Shown here piece by piece: positions 35,095-46,230 of a DNA stretch of 64,000 nucleotides. A model generated the notes under the pieces. The model had not been told where the DNA came from, searched no databases, and saw only the letters and a list, made by a program, of their open reading frames with translations. Positions within the stretch are counted from its first letter, which is position 1; every line of letters starts with the position of its first letter. The DNA is taken from positions 25,664,501 to 25,728,500 of the forward strand of contig NC_092568.1 of assembly GCF_037975245.1 (NCBI RefSeq), written 5' to 3'. Position numbers and translations under genes: made by a program. The DNA is from Apostichopus japonicus. Lineage: Eukaryota; Echinodermata; Holothuroidea; Aspidochirotida; Stichopodidae.

Positions 35095-35353
35095 TTCTGA
35101 ACTTTAACTGGTTTAAAAAACAGGATTATAACTGAGCCACGGTTAAGCCTACGCTACTCTGCGTGTACGGTACGCTAAATAAATGATGCATTATACTACC
35201 AGGCATACGTATGCAACACCATACGTACTAGAAACTAGCCTAGCCTTGCCTACTGTAAGTATGTAGCAGATACTGGATACCGGGGAGACAGCAGCGTCGC
35301 TGCACTGCTTACATTGTGATACTACACGAATTTCGCACTGAAAACAATCATTA

Positions 35354-35363
35354 TGCGCATGCG
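35354..35363. promoter_or_regulatory. NRF-1-like palindrome upstream of BRMS1
   Basis: TGCGCATGCG, the core of the NRF-1 site, lies 260 bp upstream of the BRMS1 start codon in a short stretch with several CpGs. It is the best promoter-like site I saw for this gene. Confidence 0.4.
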
Positions 35364-35538
35364 TTAAGTATTTTAGATTGGTTGAATTTTATGGCGCTAG
35401 AAATGAACGTTTTAGCCTGCAACAAGCTTGAATGCTGGTACATAGAATATCTCAATTGCTGTATACATGGAAAAGAGGGGATACCAATTTGCCACGGTTT
35501 TAGTGCTAGGGGTAGGCGAATCAAATATTTACGAAAGA

Positions 35539-35798
35539 CCCAGCAAACACAAAACGTTATCAAAACATTTTTAAAAGAGCCTCTGACATATGTTTTTATC
35601 ACGTTAAATGTGGTGTTATAGAAACGTTGGCATAAAGTTTTTATGAGATAATTATATTAATGTTTTAACGAAAAAATGTTTTGAAATAATAGCCTGAAAA
35701 CGTTTTCGTGACATATTTATTACACCACAAATAACGATATCAAAACAAAAGACGAAACGTTTTAATAACGTTTTAAAAACGTTTTTGTGTTTGCTGGG
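35539..35798. mobile_element. Short TIR element (MITE) with AACGTTTT motifs
   Basis: The ends are inverted: CCCAGCAAACACAAAACG on the left and CGTTTTTGTGTTTGCTGGG on the right. The interior of about 260 bp carries repeated AACGTT/AAACGTTT motifs near both ends. No clear target duplication longer than two bases was found, so the superfamily is unknown. It lies about 0.4 kb upstream of the BRMS1 start. Confidence 0.7.
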
Positions 35799-35838
35799 GA
35801 GGGGTGTGGTTGTGTGATCACTGAATACGACTCTCATG

Positions 35839-36520
35839 CAGGGGCGGACTGGGTCTCAAAGCCGGCCCGGGCATTTTTCACCTAAGACCGGCCCATTATT
35901 CTCTGATATGTTGCTTACATAGTGATCGCCGGCCTGGGGGAGGGGTCTAAGGGGAGGGGTGTCCCCCTCCCATTGAGATGTTTTTGAAGTTACAGAATGC
36001 CTAGATGCAAAATGGTACTATATTTCTCAATTTTGTAGGTTACAATCATTCTTTAAAAAAGACCAAAAAATAATTTTCCAGAAGCAATACTTGATTAAAC
36101 TGAGAAAAGTTAAAAACGTAAACAAATATAGACAAAAATATATGTTTGAGACTGGATTTTATTTAGCATTCTGTGACAACATGCTTGAAAAAAATGGGGA
36201 AAAAAACCCCTAAATAAAGTCCATTAGCACGGACGGGTTGCCAATAGCACGTTCTTTTGTTACGAACTAACAGACTAACTAACATGGTGACTTCATGAGC
36301 TTATTCCCCCAGTTAAAAATATATTTCTACCACATAGCCCGTCTGTATTCCATTAACTACTGTATTCCATGACAACTTTTGTTGATTTTGGCGCTATATA
36401 AATATTTTCTGATTGATTGATTGGAACTACTGTGAAAATGGGCTGTAATTTTTACCAGGCTCCCCAGCCCACCGGGCCACCGGGCATTGCCCAAATGCCC
36501 ATGTGGCCAGTCCGCCACTG
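35839..36520. mobile_element. hAT-type MITE, TSD CTCTCATG
   Basis: 682 bp bounded by CAGGGGCGGACTGG and its near-perfect inverse CCAGTCCGCCACTG. Perfect 8-bp target duplications CTCTCATG flank it at 35831-35838 and 36521-36528. No transposase is encoded. Inside, at about 36385-36425, is a GGCGCTATATAAAT motif followed by TTGATTGATTG, like the 3' tail of SINE/LINE repeats, suggesting an older nested copy. The 8-bp duplication and CAG ends indicate hAT. Confidence 0.9.
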
Positions 36521-36528
36521 CTCTCATG

Positions 36529-38604
36529 TATAGGTTTGTCCCCTCCCTCCAGGGAAAATATGGTTTAGACGTGGTGCTTTTGGAGACATATGTAGATTAC
36601 AAATTGGGTCTGTAATTAGGTCTTATGGCAAGTTTGTGCTAATAAAATACTTTTGCATTTGGCAAATTCCCCGACCGCGAACGTTTCCCCGTAGTAGGCC
36701 TATGAACCTAATGCAGGGACGTAGCCAGAAATTTGGAAAGAGGGGGGGGGGCGGCATTTTAAAAGGGGCATTTCTCACAAAGGGAGCATTATTACACTTA
36801 ACGGAGCGCCATGATGTACAAAGAAAGTTTTGCCCAAAATGCCACCCACGTTGTAGGAAATAAACAATAATAAGAGTAATATTGTATAATGCAGCAGACG
36901 AACTTTCAATGGAATTAAGATTGAGAAGGGTCGCTTAGCTCCCTTCAACCTGAAAATAGGGCTTTAATGATATTTCTTGCTTTTAGTTAAATTTTATCTT
37001 TCGTCGTACTCCGAGGGGGGGGGGGGGGGGTGGCGATCGCTCCTATATATTGCCCCGGATCCAGAGGCTTCTCCGGAAGGAAAAGGTCAAATCCATTGAA
37101 CAGCCAACGATGTATGTGTTTTTCTTTTATGAGTTCAGGGGAGTAAATAAATACTATAGGTATGAAATTTTAACATATTACATACTATCAGTAGTTGCAA
37201 AAATGTTGGTTATTGCAGAAAATTAGGCAGAAAATGTCGTTTTTCAACCATAAAAGTTGTGCTGGTAGACTTAAGTCGAAAAAAGACCACGTCCCGCTCA
37301 TGATACTTGGGAAGAGTAAATTATTACGGGCGCATTGGAAATGACAAATATTTTTATCTTCGAATTTCTACTGTTGCTTTCATGTTTATGTTCAATTTTC
37401 CTCGAGATTTTCTCTCGCAATATTTCGATTGTATACGTTTCTCACCATAAAATATTTATAGATGTATATAATCTCGAAATTTCAACTGTTTTGTTGGTTT
37501 TTAATTTAATTTATAAAATTTTAAATTGCGGATTTTTATTTGAAAAAAATCCACAAATCCGTATACTTTGTCAGATTCATTGAAATTTTTATTTTTCATG
37601 TGTATCAATTTTATATTGCTAATTGTATATGAATTTCTGGCATTGACAAAGCTTGGATGTACGATCGATGGAGCAGGTCGGATGTACTGTTAACATTACT
37701 TGAATTAAAATATATGCGTGAAAGCAGTGGGCAGTTAACATGCATTTTTGATAACTGAAAATTGTCAAAGAATTAGACAAAGTATATGGCATAAGCATGC
37801 TGTCACTCATTCCATATTTCATGCAAAAACATGACTGACAGATGTAATCTGTTGGTCAAAATGTTGAACCCAACCCTCTGGGGTCCCTGGACCCCTGGTT
37901 CAATTAATGCACCGCCTGGACAGCTTGAACCACCTATTGCTACAGCCCTCTGTGTATTTGTATCATGTTTGATGACTATATTACCCAGGACCGAATCCAC
38001 TATGGGGGATCGGTGGCACGTGCCTCCCGGGTCCCCTCCCTCCCCCAAACTTTCTTCTAAATGGCGAACATTTCATAACGCACGCACGCACGAAAAAATC
38101 GTATACATACTAGCTGGCAACATTTAAATCTGTACTGCAAAAATGTAGTTCAAAGGGTTTGACATGCAGGACACACTGAAATTGTCATGAACAACACGAC
38201 GAGAAAGGGGGAGCAAGTGGAAACGTTTTGAGCCTTTATCTAAAAACAAATGTTGGAACCAAAAAGGTTGAATATTGAGAAGGCTTTACAATACTCAATT
38301 CTAGTCTTTTTCTTCCCTCCCATGAATGCATCTTGATGCAGAGATGAAACTTTTTTCCAAATGGACTCATATTTTGAACCACTCCCTCAGCAGTTGACTA
38401 AATAGCCAAGATCTCACTCAATGTTTCCGCAATGTTCGTTTCGGAAGATTTCCCTGATGTCTTCTTGTTTTTTTTTTTTTGCCCGCCGTATTCGGACGAA
38501 AAGTGCCTAGATACCTGGAACAGAGACCCAGTGCTGGAAACCAACATCGATGTCGTCAACACACACAAAACCATCTGAATTTTCTTCGGAACGGCACATG
38601 AAAT
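36529..38604. other. Intergenic, no gene seen
   Basis: Contains a possible solo TIR (CAGGGACGTAGCCAG at 36716), G-runs at 36743 and 37015-37031, and AT-rich DNA at 37.3-37.7 kb. No coding exon is supported. Confidence 0.45.
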
Positions 38605-38890
38605 CCATCCATCCGTTCATCAGTCCATCCATCCATCCATCCATCCATCCATCCATCCATCCATCCATCCATCCATCCATCCATCCATCCATCCATCCAT
38701 CCATCCATCCATCCATCCATCCATCCATCCATCCATCCATCCATCCATCCATCCATCCATCCATCCATCCATCCATCCATCCATCCATCCATCCATCCAT
38801 CCATCCATCCATCCATCCATCCATCCATCCATCCATCCATCCATCCATCCATCCATCCATCCATCCACCTACCCATCCATCCATCCATTC
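38605..38890. repeat. (CCAT)n microsatellite, copy 1
   Basis: About 70 tandem tetranucleotides with few interruptions. It lies about 290 bp before the start of the first GPCR and marks the left limit of the duplicated segment. Confidence 0.97.
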
Positions 38891-39182
38891 ATCCAGTTGG
38901 ATGTCCAGTGGGAGAGAGTTACAAAGTCTGTTAGAAGCAGATATGAATATATCGCAGAAGCGGGATGAGATATCATCGCTTTCCTGTTACCTTAATTAGC
39001 AATTTAATGACCAGAGACGGCATAGAATGAAACGAAATTTAATGACGTAATCTCGGTTGTGGAATCCGTCAAGCGTTATTATACGCAAATATATCATCAC
39101 ATTAAGTCTGAACGTGTATAATGACAAGGTGTTTACGACTAGACCACAGACGAAGTATAAATCCGTGTTAGCTTAACCAATA

Positions 39183-40181
39183 ATGGATTTTGTGAATACG
39201 ACAACAGAGTTAGATTCTGCATCTATTCAGGATTTGCATCTAACTCATTTTATTATTCGCGTTTCATTTTCCAATATATCTGGGACACTGGCAGTTTTAT
39301 TGAATATTCTTAATATTATCGTGCTTCGCAGGAATTACGAATGCTTTGGCGAAACGACCACGGTGTTTGCTCTGGCCATGTCGAGTGTAGACGCAATAAA
39401 TGGATTCATGTTTCTCGCATTAGAAAATCTCTACATGTTCTCGGAATTTTTCCTCCGTTTCAATCAAATGTGTTGGATTGCTCTCTTCTTTACCATTTTC
39501 TCCAACAACAGTTCATTGTCATTAATAGCTTGCCTGACTCTTGACCGGACTCTCGCTGTTGGATTTCCGTTGCGTTACCATACCTTGATATCGCCTAAGA
39601 GGGCCAAACGCCTATCTGTCTGTGCCTGCCTCATCTCCTTCCTATCTTCACTTTGCTCAATACTCTATAGATCCTTCCTTTCTCCAATTATATTTGATGA
39701 AAGTTCTCGCGTTTGTTTTACCAAGTTGCCAGATAATCCTGTACTAGTAGGGAACATCGTTTCCTATATGGTATTTTCCTTACAAGTCATTTGTTACTTG
39801 GTTTCTTTGATAATTCCTTCAGTATTTGTTGTGATAGCAAATACTTACCTATTCGTTGTAACCATTCGCCAAGCAAGGCGAATGGAAAACTCCGTCCATG
39901 GAACCAGGCGAACATCTGACGGAGATGTGGCGCTGCCAAGATTAACGAATCTGCAATTTAAAGTGGTTCGCACATTTCTAGTGATTGCAGGAGTGTTCCT
40001 AGCGATATGGGTGCCGATGACCATATACGTCGCACGCACCTTAACGAGTGATAACAATTCATTACACCAAGTGGTTGCATATCTGCTTCTTAGTTGCAAT
40101 ACTTGGACAGATAGCATAATTTATTTCGTAATGAACAAACGATACAGAGGAGGAGTGAAACGGTTGTTCAACTTCATGTGA
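39183..40181 (+). CDS. Class A (rhodopsin-like) orphan GPCR, copy 1
   Basis: An intronless 332-residue seven-helix receptor. N-glycosylation sequons are at N5 (NTT) and N31 (NIS). Helices lie at about residues 25-50, 58-82, 95-120, 142-162, 190-225, 258-282 and 292-316. C97 before TM3 and C178 in extracellular loop 2 can form the conserved disulfide. The DRY position is D121-R122-T123, followed by LAVGFPLRYH; TM6 has IWVP (275-278) instead of CWxP; TM7 has TDSIIY (309-314) where NPxxY is expected, so the Asn and Pro are absent. Ligand unknown. Rapidly expanded, intronless orphan receptors of this kind are known from sea urchins (surreal-GPCRs); membership here is inference. About 92% identical to the copy at 53560. 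Confidence 0.93.
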   Translation: MDFVNTTTELDSASIQDLHLTHFIIRVSFSNISGTLAVLLNILNIIVLRRNYECFGETTTVFALAMSSVDAINGFMFLALENLYMFSEFFLRFNQMCWIALFFTIFSNNSSLSLIACLTLDRTLAVGFPLRYHTLISPKRAKRLSVCACLISFLSSLCSILYRSFLSPIIFDESSRVCFTKLPDNPVLVGNIVSYMVFSLQVICYLVSLIIPSVFVVIANTYLFVVTIRQARRMENSVHGTRRTSDGDVALPRLTNLQFKVVRTFLVIAGVFLAIWVPMTIYVARTLTSDNNSLHQVVAYLLLSCNTWTDSIIYFVMNKRYRGGVKRLFNFM

Positions 40182-40309
40182 CGATATTAATATCGGGTTT
40201 GTGTATATACTTTACCCAAGTGTAATTTATGTTGTTATATTCATGGTTTTTAATTGTTTTCAAAGTGAATTATTCCTAGGCTATAGATTCTTGATCTCAC
40301 TTTATTTCA

Positions 40310-40966
40310 ATGTATTGCTTGCCTGACCTTTGACCGGACTCTCGCTGTTGGATTCCCGTTACGTTACCATACCATATGATTCCGACAAAAGAAGGACAAA
40401 GTCACACCCATCATCTTAAACATGCATGCCTTTTTTGGTTGCAGCGTCTGTGGTGCTGTATAGATTTATCATCAATAATAACTCATTTGATTCTATACGT
40501 GGTATATTTGTTTTATATACGGCTCTAAAAGTGGTGGCAATTAATGTTGCCATGATGGCATTTTACTTCTGTTATGGTTTATTGTGTGGCTTGGTACCAA
40601 GTACCAATTTGATTTATTATCGTAGCCAATGGTTATACCTCTTTGAGGTTACCGCTTAAAGCAAAACGGCTTGCAAAGATGTACCCCTCCACCATAGATC
40701 CTGCGCCTCCTCAAACCTCTCGGGGAGATACCAATGGGACATCGTCAGGACCACTAAAGCATTTACAATTCAAAGTTGTTCGAACATTTCTTGTTATTGC
40801 AGGAGTATTTACCGTCATTTGGATACCTATAGCTGCTAGCGTTTTCGAAGCCATTGTCGGTGCAAATGTTCATATAATCCTATGCACCAACTGTTTGCTG
40901 TTTCTTATAGTTGTAATACACGAACGAACGGCAACTTTGACTTTTAATGAAGAAGCGATATGGTAA
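40310..40966 (+). pseudogene. 5'-truncated, broken GPCR pseudogene, copy 1
   Basis: The segment begins with a TM3/loop piece (IACLTFDRTLAVGFPLRYH) that runs into a stop. It then carries frame-shifted remnants of TM4-TM5 and, at about 40760-40900, ICL3-TM6 (LQFKVVRTFLVIAGVFTVIW). TM1 and TM2 are absent. It follows the intact receptor by about 130 bp and was duplicated with it. Confidence 0.85.
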
Positions 40967-41889
40967 ATTTTATCATTTTATCATTTTATCATTTTAATGT
41001 TCCCTTTGTAAATCTCATGAATATGCGAAGACAGAGAAATAGAAGTTCATTTTTATGTATAGGTATAGGACTGATACCAATTGCAATTCATATGATATAT
41101 TGTGCTGGGAACATATATTTATATATAAATTTTACATGAACAGTACTTGATTTTTATGTTTACGTTATCTTTTCAAATATTAAAGCTAAATTTGAATATA
41201 TAAATTTATTGCCTGTATATTAGCTGGCATTGGAGCTTGTCGTACGCCATGGTTGCGACGTGATATCATGAATCATCGATGTATTTCCATGCTGGTTACT
41301 ACTTAAGTATGGATTAAATTTTAACTTGATATACATTTTAATGTTATTTTTCATTTGATGTTGATTCCTGTTTTCTTTAATTACTTTTTTTACATTTAAA
41401 AAGTGTTTAATGATTTATTTCTATTTTCTGATCAAAATAGGAGGAAATATAAAGAAATAAGTAAGCAATCTCGATACACGGTATTGTTTCTGTCATTGTT
41501 TACAATCGGATCAAGTTGTGAATGTATATAGATCAGTACAGTGAATTGTTCTTACGAAATATGAACAGAATTTAAGTTTTGGCATTTTTTTAACCATAAA
41601 ATACTTTGAATTGAATTCTAGCAACCATTTCTTTCTCTTGTAGCTGCACGTTTATTTGAAGAGTTAATAACTGGTTCACTTTCTTAACGCGAAGTACGTT
41701 GTTAATGTTTCGCGTTCGCGGTACACTCCGAAGAATGACGTCACACGGTGACCTGTACGTGAATGAGCTTTTACGCTTCACGTTTCTGGTCAGTGAGAAT
41801 CTGCTATCTTTGACATCACATTTCTCTAAAATATTGTCTCTCTCGATTAAACGGGAACCCCAGTATTGTGTGTGTGTGTATTAAAATAC
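40967..41889. other. AT-rich spacer after GPCR unit 1
   Basis: No coding feature. Similarity to unit 2 stops at about 40965. Confidence 0.5.
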
Positions 41890-44235
41890 TTTAGCATATG
41901 AGCCAAGACACTTTGAGTTCCGAGATAGAATATACCCTGTAACACCAGCTGAAGGTAAAATGCCTGTTCCAGATGGGAAAAAATACATTCAGCTCACCAA
42001 GACCTAAACATATTGAACCCAGCAGGTATTTCAATGCCAAATTGTTCTCAGCTGACACTCGATTTGTCAAAAGTGCTGAATACCTTTTCGTTGCACGATA
42101 CACAACTGAATTACATTAGATTCAATCATCCATCTCAATTGCAATGAGGTTGAAAGGCAAAACAACAACTTCAAGTGGAGATGGAGATGGAGATGCTATA
42201 ACTTCAGGCATGTTGAAGACCACTTCAAAGATTTGTTTGCCATGATAAGACAATAAGGCGTTCCAACATGGTTTTGTAGCTTTTCCACTGCAGATAAAAG
42301 ATGGAAAGAGATTAGGCTACTGCTGCAATATTGATGCAAAGGGGGGGGGGGGGGGGGACTGTACAAGATGACAAAACTTGGAGAGGACACTGTGACATAA
42401 ATTCAAGCAAACCTGTTACAGCAGCTAGAATGTTCGGACATAGAGTACAGAGCATTATGCAAAATGTAATTTTGGCTGATGAACATCCTATTGGTGAAGT
42501 AATTGATTATTTTTATCGTGTAGAATTTCAGCAGCGGAGCTGGCCTCATCTCTATTGTTTATTTTGGATAAAAGTCGCACCTCAATACCGACAACAAACA
42601 GAGAACTTGTCTGTGGTAAATTTCATCAACAAATATGTAACATGTTCAATACCTTCTGCAGTACACAGATAAAGAACTACATGCAATTGTCAATAGTGTT
42701 CAAACATATAGCAAATTAAAACCATAGCACGTCATGTAAAAATTTGAAAACGATGTGTAGGTTTAATTTCCCACGACCACCTTCTCAGGTAATATTCATT
42801 ACTAAGCAAAACACACAAACCAATAACAGCTGCAATACAGTTCCTCGTAGTGTACAGCCCTTGACAGAGGGTGATGATACAATGAAAAATACAACAGAAT
42901 GGGATAAGGCACTTATGAAAAAGTGTTGGCATGTATTACAAGATACTAATATTTCAACCATGAAAGACTTTCTCCATCTTCAAACATTTCACAGGCAGCT
43001 GATTTACAGCAAGCCCTCTCTCTGTTGACTTCAAAAGAAACAATATTCTTGCGAAGACAGCCAAATGACTGCTGGGTTAATAACTACAACCCAGATCTAC
43101 TGAGGTGTTGGCATGCAAATATGGATGTATAGTTTGTATTAAATCCATATACAGCTGTATAATGTACATTGTATCTTACAATAGTAAAGCTGAAAGAGAT
43201 ATGGGAACATTACTAAAGAAGGCTCAAGAAGATGCACGTAATGGTCACATCTGAGATGCTATAACAGAACTACGTCTCGTGGGAACCGTTTATTTGAACC
43301 ATAGGGAGATTTCTATTATGGAAGCCGTTTACAGAGTAACAGGAATAGACTGAAAGTTTCCTCACGTCAAGTAGTTTATGTACCAACAGATGCAGATGCA
43401 CATCGGATTACCTTGCCTAAAGTTGTCAGTATTGTAAACAAAACCAAATGATAGTGAGGATATATGGGTAACAAATATAATGTCAAAATACCTAGGCAGA
43501 CCAAAGTCACTCCACTTTCAGAACAAGTGTTTAGCAACATTTGCTTCCCGATGCATTTCAGCAGTTCCATAAAAATAAAATGCATTCAGTGCCCTAGACA
43601 ATGGTTTAGGTTCGTTCTTGAACGGACAAGAAGGTGACGGTAATACTTTACAACAGAACTAGAATGGAAAACAATCCAGAAAAAGTATTACCAGGGATTA
43701 TTAAGGTTATATCTACCTCATACCAAAAAAGAGTTGCGAAACGGTGCATCTGTAACCTACGAAGAATATTTTCAGACGGGAACTGTTCACTGTAACCAGG
43801 GGGCTAGGAGCCGGGGGGGGGGGGGACTGAGAGCACGTGCCCCGCACTTTTTTTTTCCAAAATAGCAAACTGTGCCCTACTGGCAAAACAAAATGTTCCC
43901 TTTGATGAAGAACTGTCTTTTGGATATGTTAAGTCTTTGTTAATTTTAATATTTTATTTTAATTATTCACGTGCACCATAATAGTATTGATAGCATACTA
44001 ACACATCATATATATTTAAGTGATATGGCAGGTGTGTATCGGTTTATAGCATAACGAGTGGTGGTTATGGAATAAGAAAGTGCCCCGTCTGATGTTGTGC
44101 CCCCCCCCCCACCTTTTTGGAAGCTTCCTATACCCCATGACTGTAACCATGGAATGAAACCAGTAAAAGACATAGTCAGATCCAATATGAAAAATTTTGA
44201 AAACTTGGTAAAGACTTTGATGAGGCTTGAGAAAT
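41890..44235 (+). mobile_element. Decayed Helitron (Rep/helicase protein remnants)
   Basis: Translating across several frames gives Helitron landmarks in order: a HelN-like stretch (RYFNAKLFSADTRFVKSAEY, then VPTWFCSFSTADKRW at about 42255); the HUH endonuclease neighbourhood with WPHLYCLFWIKVAPQY at about 42540 (the second His of HUH replaced by Tyr); [32 protein letters not shown] at about 43065; and the pre-helicase GTLLKKAQEDARNG, HREISIMEAVYRVTG and KYLGRPKSLHFQNKCLATFA at about 43200-43550. Stops, frameshifts and a G-run at 42341-42357 break it. A MITE interrupts it at 43797-44139, after which the frame appears to continue. Ends were not located. Confidence 0.75.
43797..44139. mobile_element. 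hAT-type MITE, TSD ACTGTAAC
   Basis: 343 bp with ends CAGGGGGCTAGGAG and TATACCCCATG (imperfect inverse). Perfect 8-bp duplications ACTGTAAC are at 43789-43796 and 44140-44147. It is inserted in the Helitron remnant, so it is younger than that element. Confidence 0.82.
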
Positions 44236-44845
44236 TACTTCTGAAACACTAACGCTAACCCCGTCCAGACCGGTGGCTTTGAAATAAGCAATTTGTATAC
44301 AAAATCCTCAGTTACCTCTGGAATTTGGAATGTAACACCATTGCGTTATTTCGAAGAAAAAAACCGCTCTATAACACTAAGTTGCTAAATAATCATTATC
44401 ACATTATTGTTAACACCAATAAGATACTTAGACGACGCAGACGTAAATAATTCGTTGAATGAATCAGCGATATCGATTGGATCTGATACTAAGTTATCAT
44501 TGTTGATTATCGTGCTTTTTTTCTGCTGACTCTCCACAATAGTATCATTGGACTGAACATTTGTAACAAGTTGCCAATAGCTTTGGAACCTAATTTGTTC
44601 TCATGATCACAATAGAATCTCTAACTAACGTTGTTCAGCCGATCGAATTAAACTTACAACTTTGTTTCTCCAGAATTGATATGTCTCTGGATCTTTGACG
44701 AATTCCTCATCTTAATGGCATGACTTATCTCAGCGTTGAACCACTTGGGCTGATTTTATATTTTGACCCATTTTTCATTTTGGGGAGCATGCTTATCAGG
44801 TGCGTATCCAGGGGGGGGGGCGTTGGGGGCGCGCGCCCCCCGGGT

Positions 44846-45010
44846 AAGAAAAAGAGAAGAGAAAAAAAGAGAAGAAAAAAGGAAAAAAGAGGGGGAAAAA
44901 GAGGAGGAGGAGAGGAAGGAAGGGAAAAGAAAAAGAAGAAAGAGAGAAAAAGGAGAAAAAGAGGGAGTAAAAGCAAAACGCGAAGACACCGGGAAGAGAA
45001 AGAAGAACAG
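44846..45010 (+). repeat. Long polypurine tract
   Basis: About 165 nt almost purely A and G on the plus strand (AAGAAAAAGAGAAGAG-like). Open frames read from it on either strand are compositional artefacts. Confidence 0.9.
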
Positions 45011-45854
45011 TGACATCATTACAGTGCTGAAGGGTAGCCAGTGACGGATCAATGATTTCGTAAAAGTGTGACTCACCCTACCCCTTACACCGACAACTCC
45101 ATTTTTTGACGTTTCCATTTCCCTCTCTCACTAATGATCTATATATATATACTATATATGGTCTATCATAACGCGTGTGTAGAATTGTGCTATGAAACCA
45201 ACTGTGGCTGGTCTCGAACTCGACCGTGTCGTCGGGGAACATGACGCATTTTGGGATGGGGGCGACCGCCCGCCCCCCCCCATTCAGCATTTTTTTAAAT
45301 GATATCGCTAAGTAATTTCAAAATAGAAAGTGCTTAGAGGCAACTTACAAGGCCTGGGAAGTGTCATTTCCAGCGATCTGGGAGACATTTTCGGCCAAAA
45401 TTTGCTTGTACGCTTCGCGCCAACCTATGGTGGCGCTACGCTTAGATAATTTGCCTACAGGCTTCGCCCTCCCTTGGCAAATTCCTCGCTACGCGCCTGT
45501 TCGAATTTGTAACGCAAACAGCAGATATAACATCATATCAGTGAGCATGAAAATGGCGTTCCAGGATTAAAAGCCTCAAAACTGTCCGACTTGCCTGAAA
45601 AAATAACGAAATATTTTCGCGCGCTTAGCGCGCGTTCAAAGTGGTCATGTCAATATCATATAAGCAAGCATCGGTTATTACATCGCATGCCATCATGTAC
45701 CGTACGGTCCGTTAAAATTGCGCAGTATACCGCGGGATGCTAATGTAAACAACGACATGTCTCATGTAGATGTATAAAAAGCATGGAGGCCCAATTATGT
45801 CAAAACTCTCTTTTACATTAGTAATGGCGAATTAGGGCCTGCACCCCCGCCGCG

Positions 45855-46230
45855 CAGTGGCGGAGCGTCCATATGGTCAGGGGGCGGATGCCCCCCTGAC
45901 GGACTCAAATGGACTGCCGGCGCCTTTTTCAGCTCTTTACCTCTTTTTACTTATTCGTGATTTTTGACTTTTTTATTGCGCTCTCATCTACTTATTGACA
46001 TTTGTCACATTTTGTTGGTGTAATTTGGCGATGACACCTTATTCTTCGTTTATCTGCAAATTAGCCAGGCCCGGAAAGGGTCATTTCCGGCGATCTAGGG
46101 AGTATCTTTACTCAAAATTTTTCTGTACGCTACGCGCCAACCAGTGGTGGCGCTCCGCTTAGATAGTGTCGAAAGCGCCCCTTCAGACCATTCTCGCCAA
46201 TCCTGACCAATACCCCTAGCTCCGCCAATG
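45855..46230. mobile_element. hAT-type MITE, TSD CCGCCGCG
   Basis: 376 bp with ends CAGTGGCGGAG and CTCCGCCAATG. Perfect 8-bp duplications CCGCCGCG are at 45847-45854 and 46231-46238. Nested inside the 44797-46919 element. Confidence 0.85.

Noticed and set aside
38507-38999. Open frames of WMDG and SIHP repeats
   Set aside because: They are translations of the CCAT microsatellite in several frames on both strands, with no conserved flanks.
44725-45118. Lys/Glu-rich and Phe/Ser-rich frames
   Set aside because: Shadows of the polypurine tract on both strands.
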